Source: Dehalococcoidales bacterium (lineage in GTDB: Bacteria > Chloroflexota > Dehalococcoidia > Dehalococcoidales > UBA5627). From it: a stretch of 64,000 bases of DNA. Position 1 is the first letter of the stretch; every line of letters starts with the position of its first letter. The notes below the pieces were generated by a model. That model saw only the letters and a program-made list of their open reading frames with translations. It did not search any database and was not told the origin of the DNA. The position numbers and the translations under genes were made by a program. The stretch is from the NCBI GenBank assembly GCA_041656115.1, contig JBBAED010000001.1, positions 62,001 to 126,000 on the forward strand, read 5' to 3'. This document shows positions 1-8,217 of the stretch, piece after piece.

Positions 1-573
1 TAAGCCGGTAACTCCGCAAAAGCCGGCCGGTTGGCGGATACTGCCCCCGGTATCCGAGCCAAGGGTGTAAACGGCTTCGCCGGCTGCTACCGCTGCCGCT
101 GAACCGCCGCTGGAGCCGCCGGGAACGCGATTTAAGCCCCAGGGGTTATGAGTTAGGTGAAAGGCTGATTTTTCGGTTGAGGAGCCCATTGCAAACTCAT
201 CCATATTTGTTTTGGCAAGCATAACCATGCCTTGCGCCTCTAATTTCTCAATCACGGTGGCGCTATAGGGCGGAACGAAATTTTCTAACATTTTGGATGA
301 ACAGGTAGTCTTAATATCTTTGGTGCAGATATTATCTTTGACCATCATAGGTATGCCGGTAAGCGGTGTACAATTACCGGCTGATATCATTTTATCGGCT
401 TTTTGAGCCTGTTGAAGTGCAAGGTCAGCCGTTAGCGTAACAACGGCCTTAATTTGCGGTTCCAGTTTTTCAGTTCTTTCAATATATGCTTTCGTAAGTT
501 CCACGGAGGAAACTTGTTTGTCTTTCAGTAATTTATGGGCTTCGCTTATCGTTAATTGTTTTCCGTCTAACAA
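1..573 (-). CDS. gatA: Aspartyl/glutamyl-tRNA amidotransferase subunit A, N-terminal part
   Basis: GatA hydrolyses glutamine and passes ammonia to GatB in the GatCAB complex, which converts misacylated Glu-tRNA(Gln) or Asp-tRNA(Asn) to the correct aminoacyl-tRNA. The first 191 codons are in the window; the C-terminal part lies beyond the left edge. The amidase Ser-cisSer-Lys triad is visible at Lys79 (in MMVKDN), Ser154 (in PGGSSGGS) and Ser178 (in SDTGGS), matching the family numbering. The start is TTG, with an AAGGAG ribosome site 6 bases upstream. gatC lies just upstream on the same strand, so the two form an operon; gatB is not in the window. Confidence 0.95.
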   Translation of the reverse strand, partial: MLDGKQLTISEAHKLLKDKQVSSVELTKAYIERTEKLEPQIKAVVTLTADLALQQAQKADKMISAGNCTPLTGIPMMVKDNICTKDIKTTCSSKMLENFVPPYSATVIEKLEAQGMVMLAKTNMDEFAMGSSTEKSAFHLTHNPWGLNRVPGGSSGGSAAAVAAGEAVYTLGSDTGGSIRQPAGFCGVTGL

Positions 574-604
574 CTTAATCTCCTTACGGTTTGATTCTGT
601 TTAA

Positions 605-892
605 CTATTCCAATACGACTTTTACTTTAAAGTAGCCGTTGTCGCTCTTGGGGGCATTGTTAAATACATCCTCCTGCGACATTGAAGGTTTAATAGCATC
701 CTCTTTTAAAACATCCATTAAAGTGCTTGGTTGGATTGTGGGCGGAATGCCGTTGGTATTAACCGCTTCAAGCTTCTCAAAGCTATCCAGCATTTCGGAT
801 AAATACGCCCTTGTTTTTTCCGTTTCTGCTTTATCCAGATTAATTCTGGAGAGGGTGGCAATGGCTGCTACTTGTTCGCTACTTAATTTCAT
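605..892 (-). CDS. gatC: Aspartyl/glutamyl-tRNA amidotransferase subunit C
   Basis: GatC is the small helical subunit that wraps around GatA and stabilises the GatCAB transamidosome. The 95-residue length is normal for the family. The N-terminus (MKLSSEQVAAIATLSRINL) and the C-terminal segment with a late aromatic-rich VKVVLE end are typical. The gene is followed 31 bases later by gatA on the same strand, which fixes the identification. The hyp operon upstream is separated by a hairpin terminator, so gatCA probably has its own promoter in the 195-base gap; no clear promoter was recognised there. Confidence 0.93.
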   Translation of the reverse strand: MKLSSEQVAAIATLSRINLDKAETEKTRAYLSEMLDSFEKLEAVNTNGIPPTIQPSTLMDVLKEDAIKPSMSQEDVFNNAPKSDNGYFKVKVVLE

Positions 893-1022
893 AAGTTACT
901 CCCAATAATTCTATTACAACAAATTATAACACTCAAAAATGACTATCACAACACAAGAAAAGGTTTAGAATGCCTTTAAACCGTTGCTGCGGCAAAAAAA
1001 ATGCTATCGTCTCCGATACGAA

Positions 1023-1050
1023 AAGGCTCCCTTTGCGGGAGCCTTATTTT
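1023..1050 (-). terminator. Intrinsic terminator after hypB
   Basis: A perfect 9-bp stem (AAGGCTCCC / GGGAGCCTT) with a 5-base loop lies 40 bases past the hypB stop. T-rich sequence is stronger on the plus side (ATTTTT) but short T-runs occur on both, so it may work both ways. It separates the hyp operon from gatCA. Confidence 0.7.
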
Positions 1051-1087
1051 TGGTTAAATCAGCGATATTATCTCGGATTTTGCGCGT

Positions 1088-1744
1088 TTATTTTCTGTAT
1101 TCTTCGAGCTCTTTTAATACCCAATCCGCCCATTCGTTAACGCCTTCACCGGTTACGCCGCTAAGTTTAAATATTTCGATATCTCCGTTCATTCCGGTGA
1201 CAAGACGCGCAAAATTATCAACATCAAAGTTAACATATTGTACCAAGTCCACTTTGTTGATAATACAGGCATCGGCGATTGTAAACATTAAAGGATATTT
1301 GTAAGGCTTATCCTCTCCCTCGGGGGTGCTGGCAATAATTATTCTCTTATATTCGCCGAGATCAAACCCGCCCGGGCAAATCAGGTTGCCGACATTTTCG
1401 ATGAAAATAACATCAATTTCGTCCAGAGGCAGATTTTGTAAAGCGGAGCTAATCATACCGGCATCCAAGTGACACCCGCCGTCCGTATTGATTTGAATTG
1501 CCGTAACACCCGCTTTGGTTAGGGTTATCGTATCAATACTGGAAGCCACATCTCCTTCAATAACCGCCATTCTGGCCTTCCCTTTAAGGGCTTCAGCGGT
1601 TCTTAACATGGTCGTGGTTTTTCCGGCACCGGGAGATGCCCAAACGTTAACCATCATAATATTTTTTTCTTTAAGGAGCTTGCGATTCTGCGACGCAATA
1701 TGATCGTTAGCATCCAAAATATTTTTCAAAACTTTAATTTCCAT
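1088..1744 (-). CDS. hypB: Hydrogenase nickel incorporation GTPase HypB
   Basis: HypB is the SIMIBI-class GTPase that, with HypA, delivers nickel to the hydrogenase large subunit after HypC-F have built the Fe(CN)2CO centre. The P-loop ASPGAGKTT is at residues 36-44, the metal-binding Cys91-His92 pair follows in TDGGCHL, and the guanine-specificity motif NKVDL is present. There is no N-terminal His-rich nickel-storage stretch, so this is the short form (218 residues). It is the last gene of the hyp cluster and begins directly after the hypA stop codon. Confidence 0.96.
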   Translation of the reverse strand: MEIKVLKNILDANDHIASQNRKLLKEKNIMMVNVWASPGAGKTTTMLRTAEALKGKARMAVIEGDVASSIDTITLTKAGVTAIQINTDGGCHLDAGMISSALQNLPLDEIDVIFIENVGNLICPGGFDLGEYKRIIIASTPEGEDKPYKYPLMFTIADACIINKVDLVQYVNFDVDNFARLVTGMNGDIEIFKLSGVTGEGVNEWADWVLKELEEYRK

Positions 1745-2086
1745 TTAATCCACCTCTATACTTTCTATATATAATTCTTTGCCGGCTATCATTTCGATGT
1801 CCATGGAATGACATTTTTCACACTCCCAGAAGACATCTCTGGGGTTTACCGTACTGCCGCAATTGCAGCATTTTGCCTGCATCGGCACCTTGCGGAAGTT
1901 GATTTTGGCGCCTTCGCCGATTGTATCTTTGGTCATTAACTCAAAGTAAAAGGCCACCGAATCGTCAACGGCCCCGGACATTTCTCCGAGCACAACGTTA
2001 ACGGCGGTTAGTTTTTTGGCATTGGCCTTTTGGGCTTCATCAAGCGCCACTTTAACCAGACTGCGTGTAATTTCCAATTCATGCAT
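1745..2086 (-). CDS. hypA: Hydrogenase nickel chaperone HypA
   Basis: HypA binds nickel through its N-terminal Met-His-Glu and carries a structural zinc site. The start is placed at the ATG that gives MHELEI, because His2 is an obligatory nickel ligand and a GAGGA site lies upstream; the in-frame TTG three codons earlier would bury it. The zinc site is the pair of CxxC motifs at Cys73/76 and Cys89/92 of the 113-residue protein. The start lies two bases after the hypE stop, so translation is probably coupled. Confidence 0.95.
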   Translation of the reverse strand: MHELEITRSLVKVALDEAQKANAKKLTAVNVVLGEMSGAVDDSVAFYFELMTKDTIGEGAKINFRKVPMQAKCCNCGSTVNPRDVFWECEKCHSMDIEMIAGKELYIESIEVD

Positions 2087-2088
2087 CG

Positions 2089-3093
2089 CTAACAAATCCT
2101 CGGCAAAGGTTCGCCTACCAACATATCGACAATTCGCGAAGTTCCGAACGGGGTTCTCATAGTTACCTTGGCATTATGTTTTTCAGTTACTTCGCCGATA
2201 ATGGCGGCATTTTGCCCGTATTTATTTTTCTTTATTTGCGCGAGGACTTTTTCGGCATCCTCGGCTTCGACAACTACTACCACCTTGCCTTCATTGGCAA
2301 TATACAATGGGTCAAGCCCCAGCATTTCACAGGCGGCGGCAACTTCACGCCTTACCGGTATTTTGTCTTCGTCTATTCTGATACTGACTCCCGATTGTTC
2401 GGCAATTTCATTTAACGTGCTTGAAAGACCGCCGCGGGTTGGGTCACGCATACAATTTATTTTGTTGCTGACTTGCATTATTTCGGCAATCAACTTATTA
2501 AGCGGCGCGCTGTCGCTTTCCAGTTTTGTTTCAAAACCGATACCTTCGCGCTTACTAAGTACCGCAATTCCGTGATCACCGATTGTTCCGCTTAAAATAA
2601 TTTTGTTGCCGGGTTTGGCATTATGCCCGGAAATATCGATACCGTCCGCTATAACCCCAATGCCGGCCGTATTAATAAATATTTTATCGGCGTTGCCGCG
2701 GTTAACCACTTTGGTATCTCCGGTAACTATTTGCACCCCGGCTTCGTCGGCGGCTTCTTTAATCGAACTAATAATTTTATGCAAATCATCTTTGGAGAGG
2801 CCCTCTTCAATAATCAGTGCCAGGCTTAAATAGAGCGGTGTGGCGCCCATGACGGATAAATCATTTACGGTTCCGCAGACGGACAATTTACCGATATCAC
2901 CGCCCGGAAAGAAAATCGGCTGTACTACGTGACTGTCAGTCGTAAAAGCGATTTTACCTTGAGCTTCGAAAACAGCCGAATCGTCCAGCCTGTTTAAAAT
3001 AGGGTTCCCCAACAGCGATAAGATATTGTTGTTAACTATACTCTGCGACATACTTCCGCCGCTTCCGTGAGCCAAAAGTATTTTTTCAGTCAT
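2089..3093 (-). CDS. hypE: Hydrogenase expression/formation protein HypE
   Basis: HypE dehydrates the carbamoyl group received from HypF to a C-terminal thiocyanate and passes cyanide to iron on HypC-HypD. The protein ends exactly in the diagnostic PRIC, whose terminal Cys carries the cyano group. The start is set at MTEKILLAHGSGG, which has a GGAG site 6 bases upstream and a start consistent with the family; the longer open frame adds 21 residues without support. PurM-type ATP-binding glycine motifs (AHGSGG near the start, VTGDTKV mid-protein) are present. It overlaps the hypD stop by 8 bases. Confidence 0.95.
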   Translation of the reverse strand: MTEKILLAHGSGGSMSQSIVNNNILSLLGNPILNRLDDSAVFEAQGKIAFTTDSHVVQPIFFPGGDIGKLSVCGTVNDLSVMGATPLYLSLALIIEEGLSKDDLHKIISSIKEAADEAGVQIVTGDTKVVNRGNADKIFINTAGIGVIADGIDISGHNAKPGNKIILSGTIGDHGIAVLSKREGIGFETKLESDSAPLNKLIAEIMQVSNKINCMRDPTRGGLSSTLNEIAEQSGVSIRIDEDKIPVRREVAAACEMLGLDPLYIANEGKVVVVVEAEDAEKVLAQIKKNKYGQNAAIIGEVTEKHNAKVTMRTPFGTSRIVDMLVGEPLPRIC

Positions 3094-4177
3094 TACTTTC
3101 TCCGTAGTGATAATAGGCGGCACAGCTGCCCTCCGATGATACCATGCAAGGACCAATTGGGTTTAACGGATTGCAAATCTTGCGGAATAATTTACATTCG
3201 AGCGGGGATTTGGTGCCTCTTAAGACCTCACCGCAAATACATCCCTTTTGGACCTTGGTGGGGCCGGGGTCAAATTCAAATTTTTTCTCGGCATCAAAAT
3301 CGGCAAATTCGGGTCTTAATTTCAAGCCGCTGTTCGGAACGTTGCCCATACCGCGCCACTCGGCGTCGGAGGGTTCAAAAACCTGTGCTAAGACATTCTG
3401 TGCGGTTAGGTTCCCGTCAAAGGTTACCCCGCGCTTGTAGGCGATTTCTACCTTTGCCTCTCCCTTTTCCGTTTGCCGCGCTAACATTTCGATACATTGT
3501 AAGATATCAAGCGCTTCAAATCCGGCGACAACACACGGAATACCGTATTCTTCGGCAATAAAATTCCAAGCGTTTGCACCGATAACGGCGCTGACATGCC
3601 CGGGGCAAATTAACCCTTGCAGATTGACCTCTCCGGAATCCAATAACGCCCTAATAACCGGCGGACAAACCTTTTGCAGGGAAAGAATATAATAATTTTT
3701 TAGCCCCTCTTGTCTTGCCTGTAAAATTGAGGCGGCGACGGTGGGGGCGGTTGTCTCAAATCCGACGGCAATAAAAATTACCGATTTTTGCGGATTGGAG
3801 CGGGCAATTTCCAATGCGTCCAGCGGCGAATAAACAACGCGAATATCACTGCCGCTGGCTTTAGCTTCTTGCAAGGTGGTGTGGCTTCCGGGGACCCTAA
3901 TCATATCCCCGAATGAAGTTACGATGACATCGGGAATTTTTGCCAAGGCAATCGCTTTATCCAATTCGGAATTATCGGTAACACATACCGGACAACCCGG
4001 GCCGGATGTAAGTGTTAAGGCTTGGGGCAATAATTGCCTGAGTCCGTTACGCATTACGGAGACGGTATGGCTGCCGCAAAACTCCATATAACGCGCCTCT
4101 TTTACGGCATGTTGGTTAATACTTTGTATTAAGCCTGCAGCCATTTCCGGCTTGCTGTATGATTTGTTTTTTTCCAT
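3086..4177 (-). CDS. hypD: Hydrogenase formation protein HypD
   Basis: HypD is the iron-sulphur scaffold that, together with HypC, assembles Fe(CN)2CO for the [NiFe] active site. Family motifs are all visible: FCGSHT (around residues 33-38), GPGCPVC (around 59-65), GFETTAPT, and the C-terminal cysteines (GCICGEV, LECKLF, ICNP, GPCM, GSCAAYY) that hold the [4Fe-4S] cluster. The 363-residue length is normal. It shares one base with the hypC stop (TAATG) and overlaps hypE, as expected for a tightly coupled maturation operon. Confidence 0.96.
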   Translation of the reverse strand: MEKNKSYSKPEMAAGLIQSINQHAVKEARYMEFCGSHTVSVMRNGLRQLLPQALTLTSGPGCPVCVTDNSELDKAIALAKIPDVIVTSFGDMIRVPGSHTTLQEAKASGSDIRVVYSPLDALEIARSNPQKSVIFIAVGFETTAPTVAASILQARQEGLKNYYILSLQKVCPPVIRALLDSGEVNLQGLICPGHVSAVIGANAWNFIAEEYGIPCVVAGFEALDILQCIEMLARQTEKGEAKVEIAYKRGVTFDGNLTAQNVLAQVFEPSDAEWRGMGNVPNSGLKLRPEFADFDAEKKFEFDPGPTKVQKGCICGEVLRGTKSPLECKLFRKICNPLNPIGPCMVSSEGSCAAYYHYGESND

Positions 4178-4416
4178 TACGAACTCTTTTCTTCCGGATC
4201 GGTAGCCTCTGCTAACTCCCTGAAAAGCTCAATGGTGGCTTCGGCCTCTTCTTTATCGACAATCGAAATAGCGTATCCGGCATGAATTAAAACATAATCA
4301 CCGATTTGGGCCTCGGGTGTTAACATCAGGCTGGCCTTACGTGTTATTCCGTCGATATCTACTTCGGCATCGGTGCCGTCTATTGCGGTAATCAGAGAGG
4401 GGATTGCAACACACAT
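4177..4416 (-). CDS. hypC: Hydrogenase assembly chaperone HypC
   Basis: HypC/HybG-family chaperone of 79 residues. It begins MCVAIP, so the essential Cys2, which binds iron and the large-subunit precursor, is exposed after Met removal. The family motif GDYVLIHAGYAI with its conserved His is at residues 39-50. The C-terminal tail is acidic. It follows hypF by 12 bases and overlaps hypD by one base. It is the only hypC copy in the window, so it probably serves both the HypD complex and the large-subunit precursor. Confidence 0.95.
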   Translation of the reverse strand: MCVAIPSLITAIDGTDAEVDIDGITRKASLMLTPEAQIGDYVLIHAGYAISIVDKEEAEATIELFRELAEATDPEEKSS

Positions 4417-4428
4417 ATTGTATTCTCC

Positions 4429-6756
4429 TTATTTATTAAAATGAGCCGCTACCGCTTGTCCCAGAGCAATTCCTCCGTCGTTACAAGGAAGAATTCGATG
4501 GGTCAGAACGGTAAAGCCGTCCTTTTCGAGAATGTTAACCGCCAGCTCGCTAAGCAAACGGTTTTGAAAAACACCGCCGCTTAAGGCTATTGTTTTTATT
4601 TTTGTCTTTTCCGCAAGCAACTTACAGGTTTCGGCGATGATTCGCGCCATTGTTTGATGGAACCTGTCCGCAATAATCGGAACAGCTATATTATTGTTAA
4701 CATCCCGGATAATATATTTTATCAGGTTTTGTAATCTTATTACAGAAACCCCGTTGTTGTCGTCAATTTCAAACGGGTAAGTTTCCTTCCCCGCGTCATT
4801 ATCATTTTTTGTTGCCGCCATTTCCAAATCAATTGCTGCCTGGGCTTCATAGCAAGCCTCTCCGCAGATGCCGATAATTGCCGAAACAGCATCAAAGAGC
4901 CTTCCCGCGCTGGATGTCAGCGGACAGTTTAGTTTTAAATCGATTTGACGCTTTAAGGTGTTTAACTCCGTATCCGCAATCTGCCCTAAAATCGGCAGAC
5001 TGCCAATATCGGTTTGTGCCTCCAGCAGGGTATAGATATAACCAAGCGCCATTCTGTAGGGCTTACGAATGGCGGCGGCGCCGCCCGGCATCGGAACATA
5101 TTCAAAGTGTGCCAGTCTTTCAAACCCTTCATAGTCACTCAGTAAAAATTCGCCGCCCCATAAATTATCGTCGGCGCCGTAACCCGTGCCGTCAAACGCA
5201 ACACCGATAACCGGCGTTTGGACATTGTTTTCAACCATACAGCTTACAATATGAGCGTGATGGTGCTGTACACCGACCGCTTTTAAATTGTTTTTAGCGG
5301 CGTATTCGAGTGCGTATTTGGTGGCGCGGTATTCCGGATGTAAATCATAAGCAATTATTTCGGGATTTATGCGAAAAAGGTGTTTGTATAAACCGATTGT
5401 ATCTTCGTAATGATCCAATGTTTCGGCGTTATCCATATCACCGATATGCTGGCTTAAAAAGGCATATTTATCGCGGGTGACGCAAAAAGTATTTTTTTCC
5501 TCCGCTCCGCAAGCAAGAATTTGTTTAGCCTCAAACGGCAGTACCAAGGCTGAGGGGGCGTACCCTCTGGCACGCCTTACGGCATGCGCCTGCTTGTTTG
5601 CCACCAAATATACGCTGTCATCGTAACGGGAATAGATATCTCTGTTATGCAGTATAAAATAATCGGCAATGCCGTTTAACCTTGCCAGCGCCTCATTATT
5701 ATCTTTGCAAATCGGCTCCTCGCTTAAGTTGCCGCTGGTCATTACCAACGGCTTGGCGACATAGCGCATAAGGATATGGTGGAGTGGGGTGGGGGGCAGC
5801 ATTACCCCCAAATACAAATTATTTTCGGCGATGTTTAAAGCAATTTCACTGTTATCGTCACGCTTTTTTAACAACACAATCGGAGCCTCTGCCGATAAAA
5901 GCAGTTTCTTCTCCGCATCTTTTACCAAGCAATGCTTTTCGATTTCTTCCAAATCGGGCATCATTAGTGCAAAGGGTTTTCCCGGGCGTCTTTTGCGCAG
6001 GCGCAGTTTTGCAACGGTATCATAATTGGTTGCATCGCAAGCAAACTGAAATCCGCCCAATCCCTTAACGGCAAAAATATTACCCTCTAAAATCAGTTCC
6101 GCCGCCCTTTTTAAAATATTATCACAGTCGATTGCGATGCCTTTGCTGTCGGTAAGTTGGAGGTGTGGCCCGCAAACGGGGCAGGCATTAGGCTGCGCAT
6201 GGAAACGACGGTTGAGCGGGTCATCGTATTCCGCTTGGCACCTGTCGCACATTTTAAAGGGCTGCATGGTGGTTAGCGGACGGTCGTAGGGGATATCTTT
6301 AATAATCGTAAACCTTGGCCCGCAGTTGGTGCAGTTGGTAAAAGGATAGAGGTATCTTCGATCCGAAGGGTCCAAAATTTCCGCCAGGCACTGATTACAA
6401 GTGGCAATATCGGCCGAAATCGGTTGGTAAGCCCCTTCCTCGGCTTTGCTTTCAATTATGCGGAACCCGGTATCATTGTTTACCGGAATGATTTCCGTAC
6501 TTATTCCCTGTATGCGCGATACGGGCGGCGATTCATTTTTAAGGGCGTTCATAAAACTATCAACATTTGTTTGGCTGCCCTGAATTTCGATAGCGACATT
6601 CCCGGAGGTATTTTGTACCCAGCCGGATAGGCCGTATTTATGGGCAATACGATAGATAAACGGACGGAATCCAACACCTTGGACAATGCCGTTTACCTTA
6701 ATATGCATACGTATTGATTTATTTTTCGAAAGATTACTCATAGCGGTTATCTTCAT
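4429..6756 (-). CDS. hypF: Carbamoyltransferase HypF
   Basis: HypF makes the cyanide precursor: it transfers a carbamoyl group from carbamoyl phosphate to the C-terminal Cys of HypE. Domain order is complete: acylphosphatase-like (residues about 17-105, VQGVGFRPFIYR), two zinc fingers (CNQC...CTNC and CDRC...CPVC), YrdC-like domain in the middle, and a Kae1-like C-terminal domain with the metal motif HHHAH. At 775 residues it is slightly long. The start is uncertain: no convincing ribosome site precedes this ATG, and the Met at residue 17 (MHIKVNG) would also give a full acylphosphatase domain. First gene of the hyp operon. Confidence 0.94.
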   Translation of the reverse strand: MKITAMSNLSKNKSIRMHIKVNGIVQGVGFRPFIYRIAHKYGLSGWVQNTSGNVAIEIQGSQTNVDSFMNALKNESPPVSRIQGISTEIIPVNNDTGFRIIESKAEEGAYQPISADIATCNQCLAEILDPSDRRYLYPFTNCTNCGPRFTIIKDIPYDRPLTTMQPFKMCDRCQAEYDDPLNRRFHAQPNACPVCGPHLQLTDSKGIAIDCDNILKRAAELILEGNIFAVKGLGGFQFACDATNYDTVAKLRLRKRRPGKPFALMMPDLEEIEKHCLVKDAEKKLLLSAEAPIVLLKKRDDNSEIALNIAENNLYLGVMLPPTPLHHILMRYVAKPLVMTSGNLSEEPICKDNNEALARLNGIADYFILHNRDIYSRYDDSVYLVANKQAHAVRRARGYAPSALVLPFEAKQILACGAEEKNTFCVTRDKYAFLSQHIGDMDNAETLDHYEDTIGLYKHLFRINPEIIAYDLHPEYRATKYALEYAAKNNLKAVGVQHHHAHIVSCMVENNVQTPVIGVAFDGTGYGADDNLWGGEFLLSDYEGFERLAHFEYVPMPGGAAAIRKPYRMALGYIYTLLEAQTDIGSLPILGQIADTELNTLKRQIDLKLNCPLTSSAGRLFDAVSAIIGICGEACYEAQAAIDLEMAATKNDNDAGKETYPFEIDDNNGVSVIRLQNLIKYIIRDVNNNIAVPIIADRFHQTMARIIAETCKLLAEKTKIKTIALSGGVFQNRLLSELAVNILEKDGFTVLTHRILPCNDGGIALGQAVAAHFNK

Positions 6757-6815
6757 AATACATTAAAACGGTTGTTATAGCTAAAGCGGGTAAATAAAAG
6801 AGAGAAAGCTTTTCT

Positions 6816-6857
6816 AAAAAAGACAATGCCGACCGCAAAATAGCATAGCCGGCATTG
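6816..6857 (-). terminator. Intrinsic terminator between hydrogenase structural genes and hyp operon
   Basis: An 8-bp stem (CAATGCCG / CGGCATTG) with an 18-base loop is followed, in the minus direction, by a run of T (plus-strand A at 6816-6821). It would end or attenuate the hupSLC transcript before hypF. Confidence 0.55.
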
Positions 6858-6895
6858 ACAATATGATCTATATTGGATGTAAGTTAATTCGTTTA

Positions 6896-7075
6896 TTAAG
6901 CGAAAAGATATATCATAGCAGCTACGAAAATACCTAAAAGCCCGATGTTATAACCCCACGCCATAGCACTGACTCCGCCGCGTGGGTTGCTCCCGGTCCT
7001 ACGTACACCAACAAAAAAGGTGATTACTGATATGAGCAGTATCGGTCCACCAATCATAAAAGCCAGTTCATACAT
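6896..7075 (-). CDS. Small two-helix membrane protein in the hydrogenase operon
   Basis: I do not recognise this 59-residue protein. It starts MYELAFMIGGPILL, has one hydrophobic helix at about residues 5-24, a short basic loop (VRRTGSNPRGG) and a second helix at about 40-59, and ends at once after the second helix. The ribosome site AAGGAG lies 7 bases before the ATG. It lies 14 bases after the hydrogenase protease gene and before the terminator, so it is the last gene of the structural operon. Position, size and topology suggest an accessory membrane subunit or assembly factor for the hydrogenase-cytochrome b complex; this is inference. Confidence 0.8.
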   Translation of the reverse strand: MYELAFMIGGPILLISVITFFVGVRRTGSNPRGGVSAMAWGYNIGLLGIFVAAMIYLFA

Positions 7076-7089
7076 AGTTAGTACTCCTT

Positions 7090-7572
7090 CTAATTATAAT
7101 TCACACAGAGGTCTTTGATCATTGCTGCCGCTTTATCGACGGCCGGTTTTAATTCCGCTGAGAGCTCTGTGCCCCAGTTGATTGTCTGCGGACGGGTTAC
7201 CACAAAAGTCACTTCCGGTTCTGTGTTACCCATCATCATCCACATATTTATTAACTCCAAGACTCCAACCTGATGGAAAGACACGATCGCTTTCCCCGGT
7301 TCTCTCGGCGGGTTTCCCGGTTCAAACACCTTCAGTTCTCCGGGGGGCAGTGGTATCATCATTATATCGACCACTATCAACCTATCAACGCCCTCTAAAT
7401 CGTTTAAGAGGTTGAATCCGCCCACTCCGCCTTCCTCAAGGATTATATCCTCGGGCATTCCGATTTCTTTAAGGCGGCGGATAACATGGAGGCCAAACCC
7501 CTCGTCACCCATAACGATGTTGCCGATTCCCAGCACCAAAGTCTTTTTCCCCGCCTTAAAGTTATCAGTCAT
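7090..7572 (-). CDS. [NiFe]-hydrogenase maturation endopeptidase (HybD/HupD family)
   Basis: This protease cleaves the C-terminal tail of the large subunit after nickel insertion, closing the active site. The HybD-like fold is recognisable from VLGIGNIVMGDEGFG near the N-terminus. The three metal ligands of the family map to Glu24 (GDEG), Asp69 (VVDIMM) and His100 (SFHQVG) of 160 residues. The substrate, the hupL product with a 15-residue tail, is encoded two genes upstream. It lies 12 bases after the cytochrome b gene. Confidence 0.94.
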   Translation of the reverse strand: MTDNFKAGKKTLVLGIGNIVMGDEGFGLHVIRRLKEIGMPEDIILEEGGVGGFNLLNDLEGVDRLIVVDIMMIPLPPGELKVFEPGNPPREPGKAIVSFHQVGVLELINMWMMMGNTEPEVTFVVTRPQTINWGTELSAELKPAVDKAAAMIKDLCVNYN

Positions 7573-7584
7573 TTACTAAGTAAT

Positions 7585-8205
7585 TCACCCTTTCTGTTCA
7601 GCAGATTTCACGGAATGAATCTGCTTGATATCTTCGGCATCGTTTGTGCGTGCCTGGCGAATATTAAGATAAAGGTGAATCATCAGTATAAAGACAAACA
7701 CCCAGTTGATAATATAGTGCCAGATACGGGTATTAACAGCGCTGTCAAACCAAGCGATATTAAACCATACAAACGCATTCGGGAATAACATTGCGAGTCC
7801 CGAAAGAACTTGGAAAATAATAAATATGAACACTAAGAAGTAAGTTGCCATCTGTAAAGGATTATACTTCTTGGAAAGTGCGGGCTCTTTGCATAGGTGC
7901 AAGTAGTGCCCAACAACTTTAGGTAACAGTGCCAGGTCTTTAAAGGTCCATATAAAGGATTTCCAGTCTCTGTTTTTACCGATAAACATCATTATGAAAC
8001 GAGTTAAACCGGCAACGGTCAATACGCCGGCGGCGAGGAAATGAACACCGCGTGCCAGCGACATCAGGAATCCCTGTCCGTCGATGAAGGGATAGTGGAT
8101 GTAGAAGCCGGTTACAATTAAGATTAAAATTGACGACATTATCAAACCGTGTAACTTACTAAACAGCGGAGTGTGTCGTGCGCCCTGAGATTCTGTATTC
8201 GTCAT
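7585..8205 (-). CDS. Hydrogenase cytochrome b subunit (HupC/HyaC-like)
   Basis: Integral membrane di-haem cytochrome b that takes electrons from the periplasmic hydrogenase small subunit to the quinone pool. Four or five hydrophobic helices are visible, with His residues suited to haem ligation in KLHGL, HYP, GVHFLAAG, GHYLHL and RIWHYI/MIHLYL. The ATG at 8205 is preferred over the upstream in-frame GTG because the AGGGGG site lies 8 bases before the ATG but only 2 before the GTG. It lies just after hupL. Its presence implies a quinone-linked hydrogenase. Confidence 0.88.
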   Translation of the reverse strand: MTNTESQGARHTPLFSKLHGLIMSSILILIVTGFYIHYPFIDGQGFLMSLARGVHFLAAGVLTVAGLTRFIMMFIGKNRDWKSFIWTFKDLALLPKVVGHYLHLCKEPALSKKYNPLQMATYFLVFIFIIFQVLSGLAMLFPNAFVWFNIAWFDSAVNTRIWHYIINWVFVFILMIHLYLNIRQARTNDAEDIKQIHSVKSAEQKG

Positions 8206-8217
8206 TTTCACTACCCC

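Noticed and set aside
984..1304. 106-codon frame on the plus strand over the terminator and hypB
   Set aside because: Antisense to a certain gene, no ribosome site, and it runs through a terminator hairpin.
5784..6068. Plus-strand frames inside hypF
   Set aside because: Shadow frames of a clearly coding gene on the other strand.
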